From Anaerolineales bacterium (lineage in GTDB: Bacteria; Chloroflexota; Anaerolineae; Anaerolineales; UBA11579), in NCBI GenBank assembly GCA_020059485.1, contig JAGVCA010000041.1, positions 1 to 59,567 on the forward strand: DNA of 59,567 nucleotides, in the 5' to 3' direction. The position numbers and the translations under genes were made by a program. Within the stretch, counting starts at the first letter, position 1; every line of letters begins with the position of its first letter. The notes beneath the pieces are model-generated. The model saw only the letters and a list, made by a program, of their open reading frames with translations. It was not told the DNA's origin and ran no database searches. Below are positions 1 to 7,343 of the stretch, in pieces.

Positions 1-585
1 CTGCTGGAACTCGACCTAGCTGGCATGGCGGCGCGCGGCGCGGCTGACCCGGACCGGCTGCGGGAAGAACCCCTTTATCTGGTGTGCGCCAATGGCAAGC
101 GCGATCTGTGCTGCGCCCGTTTCGGACGCGGGTTGTACCAGGCCATGCAGGACGCCGATGCCGCTAATGTCTGGATGTCCTCCCATATCGGCGGGCACAA
201 CCTGGCGCCGATCAATCTATTCTTCCCTCACGGGGTGAACTATGGCCGCACCACGCCCGAAAAGATCGGCGGGACCATGGCCGCCTTCCGCCATGGACAG
301 GTCGATCTGGACAATTATCGCGGCCGGGTAGGTTACGACAAGCCGGTGCAAGCCGCCGAGCATTACTGGCGGGAGCAGACCGGCAACCTAACGCTGCCGG
401 GATTGCAGATCGTTTCAGTTGAAGTGCTGGGGGAGGATACGTGGGACGTCGAGCTGGCTGGTACGGATAGCGGGGATGCCATGCATCTAGTCATCGCCCG
501 TTATGAATCTGAGTATCTGATCCCGATCACCTGCGCCCAGAACAAGCATGCCCCGATTGAGCGGTTCACAGTCTCACAGCGCTAA
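1..585 (+). CDS. Sucrase/ferredoxin-like protein, 5' truncated by window edge
   Basis: The reading frame is open from the first base of the window, so the N-terminus is missing; the first internal Met codon is at 25. The visible part carries the signature of the sucrase/ferredoxin-like (AIM32-type, PF06999) family: a Cys-rich stretch CANGKRDLCC near the start of the visible part, then SHIGGHNLAP. In that family the C-x8-C pair and the HxGGH motif lie in a thioredoxin-like fold and are thought to bind a [2Fe-2S] cluster through His and Cys. The GVNYGR segment that follows HxGGH is also typical. No signal peptide is visible, and a cytoplasmic redox role is inferred. The physiological substrate is unknown for the family. 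It ends ten bases before the convergent panD stop codon. Confidence 0.75.
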   Translation: MLELDLAGMAARGAADPDRLREEPLYLVCANGKRDLCCARFGRGLYQAMQDADAANVWMSSHIGGHNLAPINLFFPHGVNYGRTTPEKIGGTMAAFRHGQVDLDNYRGRVGYDKPVQAAEHYWREQTGNLTLPGLQIVSVEVLGEDTWDVELAGTDSGDAMHLVIARYESEYLIPITCAQNKHAPIERFTVSQR

Positions 586-594
586 TTCCACCGA

Positions 595-939
595 TTACAA
601 AGACTTCACGAATTTGTTTTTCTCATCCACCAGGATAAAGGTTGGTTTGATCGGCTTTTTGGTCAGCGCGAAAGCCATGATGATGATCACCTCGCCCGGT
701 TTGATCAGATGCGCGGCCGCCCCGTTCATGCAAATACAGCCCTTGCCGGCTTCGCCTTCGATCACATAGGTCTCAAGGCGGGCGCCGGAGGTATTGGAGA
801 CCACCAGGACCTTCTCGCCGGGCCACAGGTTGGCCTTCTCGATCAGGTCCTTGTCGATCGTGATGCTGCCAATGTAATTCAGGTTGGCATCTGTCACGGT
901 GGCATTATGGATCTTGGAATGAATTACCTGTCTTCTCAT
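595..939 (-). CDS. panD: Aspartate 1-decarboxylase
   Basis: PanD decarboxylates L-aspartate to beta-alanine for pantothenate and CoA synthesis in the cytoplasm. The 114-residue length is close to the family norm. The self-processing site is in place: Gly24-Ser25 in NYIGSITID, where cleavage makes the catalytic pyruvoyl group from Ser25. Other conserved parts are the KIH segment at residues 9-11, the catalytic-site Tyr22 region and the NGAAAHL motif near residue 72 that forms the substrate pocket. No other pantothenate gene is adjacent. It is convergent with the upstream sucrase/ferredoxin-like gene and divergent from purA across about 126 bases. The start ATG at 939 is the only one that keeps the standard N-terminus. 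Confidence 0.95.
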   Translation of the reverse strand: MRRQVIHSKIHNATVTDANLNYIGSITIDKDLIEKANLWPGEKVLVVSNTSGARLETYVIEGEAGKGCICMNGAAAHLIKPGEVIIIMAFALTKKPIKPTFILVDEKNKFVKSL

Positions 940-1021
940 TAAGGTCAGAATTCCTTGGGTGGGATGTCGCCATATTTTATCGCGTTTTACAAATGGTAGG
1001 GGTTCCTCACCCGACCTCCGT

Positions 1022-1027
1022 TATAAT
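1022..1027 (+). promoter_or_regulatory. Possible -10 element for purA
   Basis: A perfect TATAAT lies 38 bases before the purA start. I see no convincing -35 hexamer 16-18 bases upstream, so this is only a candidate. A GGAG ribosome-binding site follows closer to the ATG. Confidence 0.4.
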
Positions 1028-1065
1028 CAGGATAGCCACAAAAAACCGGGAGATCGGAGTTTGTA

Positions 1066-2367
1066 ATGCCATTAGATATCGTAGTCGGCGCCCAATGGGG
1101 CGATGAGGGGAAAGGTCGGATGGTGGACTTGTTCGCCGGGAAGGCCAGTATCGTGGCCCGCTTCAGCGGCGGCGATAATGCCGGCCATACGGTTACGGTC
1201 GGAGACCAGATCTTTAAACTGCACCTGGTGCCATCTGGTCTGGCCCGGCCGCACACCCTCGGCATCCTGGGGAACGGTGTGGTGGTCAATCCGGCCACCC
1301 TGCTGCACGAGATCGACACCCTGCGTCAGGGCGGCGTGACCGTCAACCCGGACCGGCTGAAGATCTCCCCGGCTGCACATCTGATCACACCTGCCCACCG
1401 GGCGCTTGATGCCGCCCAGGAAGCCAGCCGCGGCCAGGCCTCGCTCGGTACCACGCTGCGGGGTATCGGCCCGGCTTACATGGACAAGACCGCCCGCCAG
1501 GGCATCCGCGCCGCCGAGATGCTGGATGAAGAGGCTTTTGCCGACCGGGTGTCTGCCCACGTCGAAGCCGCCAACCGCCTGCTGACCGGCATTTACGGCA
1601 CCGAGCCGCTGGATGCCAGCCGGGTCGCCAGCGAGTATCTGGACTACAGCCGGCAGTTGAAGCCGTACATTGGCGACACCGTCGGGCTGGTGGCGGAGGC
1701 CCTCCAATCCGAGAAGACTGTCCTGGCGGAGGGCGCTCAGGGCACCCTGCTGGACCTGGACCACGGCACGTATCCCTTTGTCACCAGTTCCAATCCGACG
1801 GCCGCTGGCGCACTGATCGGTTTGGGGGTCGGTCCGCGCTGGGTACGCGAGGTCATCGGGGTGGCCAAGGCCTTTCAGACGCGCGTCGGCGAGGGCGGGT
1901 TCCCGACCGAACTGGATGGCGAGATGGCAATCCGGTTACGCGGTACCGGCGAGAATCCCTGGGATGAGTTCGGCACCACCACTGGGCGGGCCCGCCGCGT
2001 CGGCTGGCTGGACCTGGTGCTGCTGCGCTACGCCGTCCGCGTGAATGGCCTGACTCACCTGACCCTGACCAAACTGGATATCCTCTCCGGGATTAAGACC
2101 CTTAAGCTTTGCGTGGCCTATGAACGTGATGGCCGGTCCTCTCCGGATCTGGCCCTGGGCACCTATGAGATGGGACACTATCGCCCTGTGTATGAAGACC
2201 TGCCCGGGTGGGAACAGGACATCCAGGATGCCCGTGTCTGGAACGATCTTCCGCCTCAGGCCCAGCAGTATGTCCGCCGCATCGAGGCACTGGCCGGCGT
2301 TAAGGTCGGCTGGATCTCGGTTGGGCCGGAACGCGATCAGATGGTACAACTGGTCTCTGTGGAGTGA
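1066..2367 (+). CDS. purA: Adenylosuccinate synthetase
   Basis: PurA joins IMP and aspartate with GTP hydrolysis to form adenylosuccinate, the first committed step from IMP to AMP. The 433-residue protein has the family landmarks: GAQWGDEGKG at residues 8-17, which is the GTP-binding loop with the catalytic Asp, GDNAGHTV near residue 36 with the catalytic His, GTTLRGIGPAY near residue 125 for IMP binding, the EGAQGTLLDLDHGTYPFVTSS stretch beginning near residue 223 (first part seen as EGAQGTLLDLDHGTYPF), and TTTGRARRVGW near residue 304. Length and motif order are normal. The lipoprotein gene downstream begins five bases after its stop, so the two are probably co-transcribed. Confidence 0.97.
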   Translation: MPLDIVVGAQWGDEGKGRMVDLFAGKASIVARFSGGDNAGHTVTVGDQIFKLHLVPSGLARPHTLGILGNGVVVNPATLLHEIDTLRQGGVTVNPDRLKISPAAHLITPAHRALDAAQEASRGQASLGTTLRGIGPAYMDKTARQGIRAAEMLDEEAFADRVSAHVEAANRLLTGIYGTEPLDASRVASEYLDYSRQLKPYIGDTVGLVAEALQSEKTVLAEGAQGTLLDLDHGTYPFVTSSNPTAAGALIGLGVGPRWVREVIGVAKAFQTRVGEGGFPTELDGEMAIRLRGTGENPWDEFGTTTGRARRVGWLDLVLLRYAVRVNGLTHLTLTKLDILSGIKTLKLCVAYERDGRSSPDLALGTYEMGHYRPVYEDLPGWEQDIQDARVWNDLPPQAQQYVRRIEALAGVKVGWISVGPERDQMVQLVSVE

Positions 2368-2371
2368 TCGC

Positions 2372-3169
2372 TTGCGTGTAGTCTTGATCGTGCTGTGTGC
2401 GCTTGGAATATCCCTGGCTGGCTGCAGACAGTCTGCCAACCCTGCGGAGACGCCAATCCCCGCCGAGCCGACCAGCCTGCCCTCAACGGCCACCCTGACC
2501 GTGCCGCCGACCCCCACCATCGATTGGTTCCCGGCCACCAACACTCCGACACTGCTGCCTACACTTCCGCCGCAGCCCGCCCAGGACCAGCGTCCGGATA
2601 TCGGCGATTTGCTCTATCAGGATGATTTCAGCGATCCGGATAACTGGGTGGAGTTCCAGATCGTCAACAGCAGTGTCAGCCTGTTGAATCAAGATCTTAC
2701 GATGGTCATCGACCAGACCGCCGGGACGGTCTACGCCTTCCGCGCCGCCCCGCTGCTGGATGATTTTTATGTCGAGGTGACTGCCAGCCCGAGCTATTGC
2801 CAGGGGGAGGATGAGTACGGGCTGATGTTGCGCGTCACCGGCACCCGGCGGGACCACTACCGGTTTGCCATCACCTGTGACGGCCGGGCTGGCGTTTTCA
2901 GGGTGGTGAATGACGGCCGCATCCAGATCGTGGACTGGACCAGACACCCATTGATCCCGACCAGTTTCCCGCTCAACAGCCGTTTGGGGGTTTGGGTGCA
3001 AGGCCGGGAGATGCGCTTCTTCATCAACGATGCCTATCTCTTCAGTGTGGTCGATTCAGTCATCGCCCGCGGGACTGTCGGGATGTTTGCGCAGGCCAGC
3101 GCGCGCGATTCGATCTCGGTCAGCTTCTCCGAACTGGAGGTTTATTCCCTGGAAGGACTGGAAGAGTGA
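2372..3169 (+). CDS. Secreted lipoprotein with a beta-sandwich-like domain
   Basis: I place the start at TTG 2372: it has GGAG eight bases upstream (overlapping the end of purA) and gives a proper lipoprotein signal peptide ending in the lipobox LAGC, with the lipidated Cys at residue 18. Upstream ATG codons in this frame lie inside purA and have no support. After the Cys comes a Pro/Thr-rich linker of about 50 residues, then a domain starting LLYQDDFSDPDNW. That opening and the later FFINDAYLF segment resemble LamG/3-keto-disaccharide-hydrolase-like concanavalin folds often found in Chloroflexota surface proteins; this is a resemblance and not a firm family call. Expected location is the outer face of the cytoplasmic membrane. 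The stop overlaps the ATG at 3169. Confidence 0.75.
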   Translation: MRVVLIVLCALGISLAGCRQSANPAETPIPAEPTSLPSTATLTVPPTPTIDWFPATNTPTLLPTLPPQPAQDQRPDIGDLLYQDDFSDPDNWVEFQIVNSSVSLLNQDLTMVIDQTAGTVYAFRAAPLLDDFYVEVTASPSYCQGEDEYGLMLRVTGTRRDHYRFAITCDGRAGVFRVVNDGRIQIVDWTRHPLIPTSFPLNSRLGVWVQGREMRFFINDAYLFSVVDSVIARGTVGMFAQASARDSISVSFSELEVYSLEGLEE

Positions 3170-4046
3170 TGCCAGTCCGGGGGATGGATCTGCCGATCAG
3201 CCCGGACTGACCGCGGCCGCCGTGCAGGAGGTCGCCGCTTCATTGGTCAGCCCGGCGCGACAGTTGTTCCTCGACCGGTATGACGATATGCGCATGCGGG
3301 TTGCCGGAAATATTGTATCCCTGGCTTTCCGACGTGCACTGCAGCAACACAGGATCCCCCATGAGTATGTCCCGCCAGTCAGCTTCACCGAGCCGGATCG
3401 GATGGAGATCTCAATCGGCGGCCGGCTCGGTGTGCCGGTGGTTCAGCTGGATTCCAGTTCTGAGGAACTGCTCATGGTGGAAGTGGACCGGCCGGATGCG
3501 CCGTCTCTGGCAGCAATGCCCACTCACCGAGGTGCCCCGGTCTACCGGGGTGTGGATGTCCTGGTCTTCATCCATCTTGAGGCCGGGCTGACTCGCAGCC
3601 GCGAAGCGCTGGACCGGGCCCTCGCGGCGGGGGCGGAAGTCTTTCTGCTGCACGCCTTGCCCTCTGCCTGGTCGCAGCCGCACAACTGGACGGGCCTCGG
3701 CCGCCTGGTGATCAAATCCGATACCAGCGAGGACCTTGACCTGACCCTTTATGGGCAAGATAATCTGCGTAATTCGCTCACCCGGGCACTTTCGCTTCCG
3801 GCCCGCCGCCGCACCGGGCTGGAGGAAGGATTTTTCGCTCTGGGAGGGGTGCACTCGGCTGCCATCCCCAGCGCGCCGGTCGGAATGTTCAGCCCGGCGC
3901 TGGATGACCTGCACCTGATCCATCCTTATCAGTGGGGCAATATCCGGGTGTATCCCCGCCAGATCACCGTGGCTGGATTTGAAATAGGCCAAGTGGTTGC
4001 CGGGCCGCTATGCCGCGCCGGACAACCCCTGCCTGGAGGAAATTGA
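3169..4046 (+). CDS. Unrecognised protein, probable one-base frameshift near the start
   Basis: I do not recognise this family. The body of the protein (frame of 3222-4046) is about 275 residues with no signal peptide or membrane segment, and includes GVDVLVFIHLEAGL and YGQDNLRNSL. The start is odd. ATG 3169 overlaps the previous stop codon and has a good GGAAGAG ribosome-binding site, but its frame ends at TGA 3208 after 13 codons. Adding one G to the run of five at 3179-3183 would join it to the long frame and give MPVRGDGSADQPGLT. Without that, translation would need GTG 3222 or CTG 3207, neither with a ribosome-binding site. So it is either a frameshifted gene or sequence error. It is translationally coupled to the lipoprotein and is the last gene of the purA group. 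Confidence 0.6.
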
Positions 4047-4127
4047 CTGCCTGGCTGGCCCGCTGACGGCACTTTCACCGATTTAGGATTTATTCCACCG
4101 CGCCCGGGAATGGGCGGCGCAGTCCCC

Positions 4128-4618
4128 TTAATTAGTTGTACCTCTTTCGGCCAGAAACCGGTTTTGCTGTGCGCGCTTGTACAGCTCTAAGGCCAGCAGG
4201 ATCGCGATCGGAATCAGCCCAATCATCATGAGCAGGGTCGGTGCAAACCACATTTCCCATGACCGGATCTGGCGTCTGAGGGATCTTCAGGGTTGTAGAG
4301 TACTTCGACGGTCTCCCCTTCCTCATATTTAGCCGGATATGTGCCGATCCCGCTGGTAAAGGTCCTGGTTTGCTCGGTCTCGGTGCGGAAGGACACCTCC
4401 GGATAGTAGGCATACGTTTCTTTGGTACTGTCTTCCAGGTCGGCGGTACCGATATATTGATTGCCTATAACCTGACCTTCGGCAACCGAGAAATTTTGGG
4501 AATCCATCCAGACCTCCCAGGCTTCATAACCGCCGATGCAAAAGAACGGCAGTCCAACCATCAGCAAGGGGATCGCAAGCAGCCCAATCCCGCCCTCCAA
4601 TTGATTTCGAATTTTCAT
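4128..4618 (-). pseudogene. DUF3592-type membrane protein, frameshifted before the second TM helix
   Basis: The first 115 or so residues look like a DUF3592 protein: an N-terminal membrane helix (LLAIPLLMVGLPFFCIGGY), then an extracytoplasmic beta-rich part ending in VEVLYNPEDPSDAR, a typical lead-in to the second helix in this family. The open frame then runs into unrelated sequence and stops at 4226. Another frame carries exactly what is expected: WEMWFAPTLLMMIGLIP, IAILLALELYKR and a short tail, ending at TAA 4128. One extra base between about 4258 and 4285 would fuse the two and give a normal protein of about 163 residues. Function of the family is unknown. It could be decayed or a sequence error. 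Confidence 0.6.
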
Positions 4619-4687
4619 CCCGGTTCCTCCACGGTTGCAGCGCTCGGCGGTTGTGGTCCGCCGGTATCAGGAAGCACGTTTGTATTT

Positions 4688-4715
4688 ATTGTAGACCCTA
4701 TTTAAACCTGCGCAA
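4688..4715 (-). promoter_or_regulatory. Candidate sigma-70 promoter for the DUF3592-type gene
   Basis: On the minus strand TTGCGC (4715-4710) is followed after 16 bases by TACAAT (4693-4688), 69 bases before the ATG at 4618. It lies in the 329-base stretch 4619-4947. The rest of that stretch shows no gene I can support; a 64-codon frame at 4752-4946 has no ribosome-binding site or recognisable content. An AGGAGG site at 4935-4940 belongs to the next gene. Confidence 0.5.
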
Positions 4716-4947
4716 ACTGGCAATCATGGGTTTTCAGATATCGGGAACAAATTGATCCGGAGTAACATGAGGTGCATTCCGGTCATGTACCGCTGTGGGT
4801 CCATTCTGAGCAGAGGAGCAAACTACGGGTCGATCCCCGCCAGATCACTTGGACTGTACCCTGTCAATGGCCTGAAAAGACTGCCGTCCGGACTCATTTT
4901 CATGGTATTGTTGAGGTATGTGACCAATTTGTTAGGAGGTTTTTAAA

Positions 4948-5781
4948 ATGAAACGCACGCTATTGATCTTGTCTTTGCTAGTGATCCTGGCGCTGGCTTG
5001 CGCTTCCCTGCCGTTCTTTGGCAATGAGGATAACCCGGCTGTATCGCCTAAAGACCCTGGAGATGCCGCCAACAGCGGCGGGGATGCTGGCCAGCCGGGA
5101 ACGGATAGTCAGGCCGGCGGCGGCGAACCGGCAGCAGCCTGTGACAATCCTTTTTACCCGGTAGAGACTGGAAGTACGCTCTCGTACCGGGCAGCCTTTG
5201 TCACGAACCCGGATGCTGGCTTGACCCCGGAAGATTTTTCGTACTATCAGATCGTGACCGTCGAGAAGACCGACGAGACCATCACCGTCCAAATGCTTTT
5301 TGACGAGGTCAGCAGCGAGGTGAAGTGGTTGTGCGGCGAGGATGGTCTGTTTTCCAGTGAGTACGCCCAATTCAATTTCACCGATATCCTGGATGCCGAG
5401 ATCGAAACAGTCAGTTATTCCGGCATCACCCTCCCGAACGAAGAACAGTGGTTTATTGGCAGTGTCTGGGATATGGACTTTGAGGTCAATATGGCCTATG
5501 AGATCGAAGGGATCGAAATTTCCTCCGTCCTGACCGGTGATTTTGCCAACGAAGTGGTGGCGATCGAGTCTGTTAGCGTGCCGGCTGGCGATTTCCCTGA
5601 AGCCTATGTGCTGGAGACTACCGGGTCGATGACCATAAATTCAGATATGATGGGCTCCCAGATGACCGTGACTGTCCCGATATCGACCACCTCCTGGTAT
5701 GTCAAGGGGGTCGGAATGGTCAAGCAGGTTTCGGTTGATGAAACCGGCCAGACCCTGACTGAACTGGTTGCTTACGAGTAA
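4948..5781 (+). CDS. Lipoprotein of unknown function
   Basis: The protein has 277 residues. The N-terminus is a lipoprotein signal peptide: MKRTLLI, a hydrophobic core, and a LALAC lipobox with Cys near residue 18. A Gly/Pro/Asp-rich linker of about 45 residues follows and then a globular part with FYPVETGSTLSYR and the ending GVGMVKQV. The pattern of a beta-rich domain with WYVKGVGMVK near the end is common in bacterial lipoproteins that carry a DUF3108-like or YcfL-like fold, but I cannot assign a family. An AGGAGG ribosome-binding site eight bases upstream makes the ATG at 4948 certain. It stands alone, with a strong terminator downstream. Confidence 0.75.
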   Translation: MKRTLLILSLLVILALACASLPFFGNEDNPAVSPKDPGDAANSGGDAGQPGTDSQAGGGEPAAACDNPFYPVETGSTLSYRAAFVTNPDAGLTPEDFSYYQIVTVEKTDETITVQMLFDEVSSEVKWLCGEDGLFSSEYAQFNFTDILDAEIETVSYSGITLPNEEQWFIGSVWDMDFEVNMAYEIEGIEISSVLTGDFANEVVAIESVSVPAGDFPEAYVLETTGSMTINSDMMGSQMTVTVPISTTSWYVKGVGMVKQVSVDETGQTLTELVAYE

Positions 5782-5802
5782 ATCGACCACGATCCTGACA
5801 GC

Positions 5803-5836
5803 AAGAACGCCGGACAGCCATCCGGCGTTCTTTTTG
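5803..5836 (+). terminator. Intrinsic terminator
   Basis: A 12-bp perfect stem, AAGAACGCCGGA with TCCGGCGTTCTT, encloses a six-base loop and runs into T residues. It sits 21 bases after the lipoprotein stop. Confidence 0.9.
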
Positions 5837-5888
5837 ATATCATCATCGGCCCGGTCGGGCTGATGATGATTATTTCCAGCTTCAAGCC

Positions 5889-7049
5889 TTAGTTCTCGAT
5901 CTGGCCGATCTCGACTTCGACCGGCTGGGTGGAAAGATCATCCGCCTGTACCATTTCCAGGAACTGGTCCACCACTTTGGGGTCAAATTCTTCTCCCGCT
6001 TTGGCTTTGATGTATTCCAGTGCATCGTCTTTCGGCCAGGCCTTGCGGTAGGGCCGGTCGGAGGTCAGCGCATCCCAGACATCCACCACGGCAAAGATGC
6101 GCGCCTGGAAGGGGATCTCCTCCGCCTTCAGCCCGCGCGGATACCCGGAACCATCCCATTTTTCGTGGTGGCAGTAGGGGATATCCAGCGCCGGCCGCAG
6201 ATAGCGGATCGGTTTGAGCAGTTTATAGGCGAACTTTGGATGTTCCCGCATCACCCGCCATTCCTGGTGGTCCAGCGGACCGGTCTTGTGCAGGATGTTA
6301 TCGGATACCGCCAGTTTCCCAATATCATGCAGCAGCACCCCGCGGGAGATATGCACCAGCATCTCATCCGGTACACCCATCAGGCTGGCCAGACGGAGGG
6401 TCATCTCCAATACGCGGTGGGTGTGCCCGGCGGTGGCGTGGTCACGGATCTCAAGGGCGCGCACCCAGGCTTCCAGGGTCTCACTATAAGCCACTTCCAG
6501 TTCTGCGGTAGTGGTATCCTGCTTCTGCAGCTGGGCTTTGCGCTGGATGGTGTTGGCAGCGAGGCTGTGGATGAAACGCGCCTGTAGCTTCCACACTGGT
6601 GTGATATTGATCGGTGTCTGACTGAACATTTCCAGCACACCCAGCAGCTGATGTCCTTCGGTGATCGGGATGCCAAGATAGTCATAAAAGCCTTCTTCGG
6701 TGATGAAATTAATAAAACCTTCTGAGGCTGTATTGGCGATCGTTGGGTTGTGCTGGATGGCTTTCTTGGCGTTCATCACCGCGTAAGCCAGCCCTTCTGA
6801 CCGGTTGATCAATGCTTCCAGGCTGTCGCCGAAGCGGAAGCCCAGCCGGGCGATGTTGGTCAGTTGCAGCCGGGGGTTGGTGACATGCAGGGCAACCGCG
6901 TTAACATCCAGTTGGGTCCGGATATGATCGAGCAATATGTAATAGCATGTGTTCGAGCGGATCTCCCGGTTGACCGCACCTAGGATATCGGCCACCGCTT
7001 CCAGGCGGTGAGTGTATTCCTTACATGGATCTTGTTTGATGCCTTCCAT
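5889..7049 (-). CDS. GAF and HD-GYP domain protein, putative c-di-GMP phosphodiesterase
   Basis: The protein has 386 residues. An N-terminal GAF domain spans roughly residues 15-165. A helical linker leads into an HD-GYP domain from about 185 to 365. The metal-binding signature is complete: HTHRVLEMT, LLHDIGKLAVSD with the HD pair, the CHHEKWDGSGYP segment with the GYP triad, and a later VVDVWDALTSDRPYR. HD-GYP domains of this make-up hydrolyse cyclic di-GMP, so a cytoplasmic sensor-phosphodiesterase is the likely role, with the GAF domain as input. It has no receiver domain and no membrane segment. It stands alone between convergent and divergent neighbours, so its regulon cannot be inferred from context. 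Confidence 0.88.
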   Translation of the reverse strand: MEGIKQDPCKEYTHRLEAVADILGAVNREIRSNTCYYILLDHIRTQLDVNAVALHVTNPRLQLTNIARLGFRFGDSLEALINRSEGLAYAVMNAKKAIQHNPTIANTASEGFINFITEEGFYDYLGIPITEGHQLLGVLEMFSQTPINITPVWKLQARFIHSLAANTIQRKAQLQKQDTTTAELEVAYSETLEAWVRALEIRDHATAGHTHRVLEMTLRLASLMGVPDEMLVHISRGVLLHDIGKLAVSDNILHKTGPLDHQEWRVMREHPKFAYKLLKPIRYLRPALDIPYCHHEKWDGSGYPRGLKAEEIPFQARIFAVVDVWDALTSDRPYRKAWPKDDALEYIKAKAGEEFDPKVVDQFLEMVQADDLSTQPVEVEIGQIEN

Positions 7050-7170
7050 AATTCATCCAAGTCCTTTCATGGGTTCCGGAGTAATGGATGCATATTTCGT
7101 ACCAGAAAGGGGAGTTTAGGACGATCGTACCGTTTTGAGCTGGGCTATGGGCGAAACCGACTTTTTCGGG

Positions 7171-7176
7171 TACAAT
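7171..7176 (+). promoter_or_regulatory. Candidate -10 element of the gltD-like gene
   Basis: TACAAT lies 168 bases before the gltD-like ATG, immediately upstream of a Rex-like operator and of a structured leader. No good -35 hexamer is visible, as might be expected of an activated or weak promoter. Confidence 0.4.
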
Positions 7177-7180
7177 TTAT

Positions 7181-7198
7181 TTGTGTATTTGTTCACAA
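7181..7198 (+). promoter_or_regulatory. Rex-like redox operator
   Basis: TTGTGTATTTGTTCACAA matches the Rex consensus TTGTGAANNNNTTCACAA at 13 of its 14 defined positions; the flanking T and A extend the symmetry to TTTGTG/CACAAA. It begins five bases after the TACAAT element, so a bound repressor would cover the predicted transcription start. Rex senses the NADH/NAD+ ratio; no rex gene lies in the window. Confidence 0.55.
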
Positions 7199-7204
7199 AA
7201 GTAT

Positions 7205-7328
7205 TAACTAGACAAAATTTCTCTAGTTAGTGCGTAAAGGACATATGCCCCCGTAAGAAGGGGACATCTGCAACTGCGAGCCTCCCGGAGAGTAGTATTT
7301 AATATACAAGGGAGAAACCCCGCAGTTG
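7205..7328 (+). promoter_or_regulatory. Structured 5' leader of the gltD-like gene
   Basis: Three separate foldable units fill the leader. First, TAACTAGA (7205-7212) pairs perfectly with TCTAGTTA (7222-7229). Second, ATG/CAT and CCCC/GGGG pair across 7245-7267 with one mismatch. Third, CAACTGCG (7271-7278) pairs with CGCAGTTG (7321-7328), enclosing CTCCC (7282-7286) with GGGAG (7310-7314), and inside that GTAT/ATAC (7295-7307). The 3' arm of the last stem ends just before the AAGGAG ribosome-binding site. It matches no riboswitch class I know. The DNA palindrome at 7205 could instead be a protein site. Confidence 0.5.
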
Positions 7329-7343
7329 AAGAAGGAGCAGATT

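Noticed and set aside
4752-4946. 64-codon open frame before the lipoprotein gene
   Set aside because: No ribosome-binding site, no recognisable content, and it ends one base before a well-supported start.
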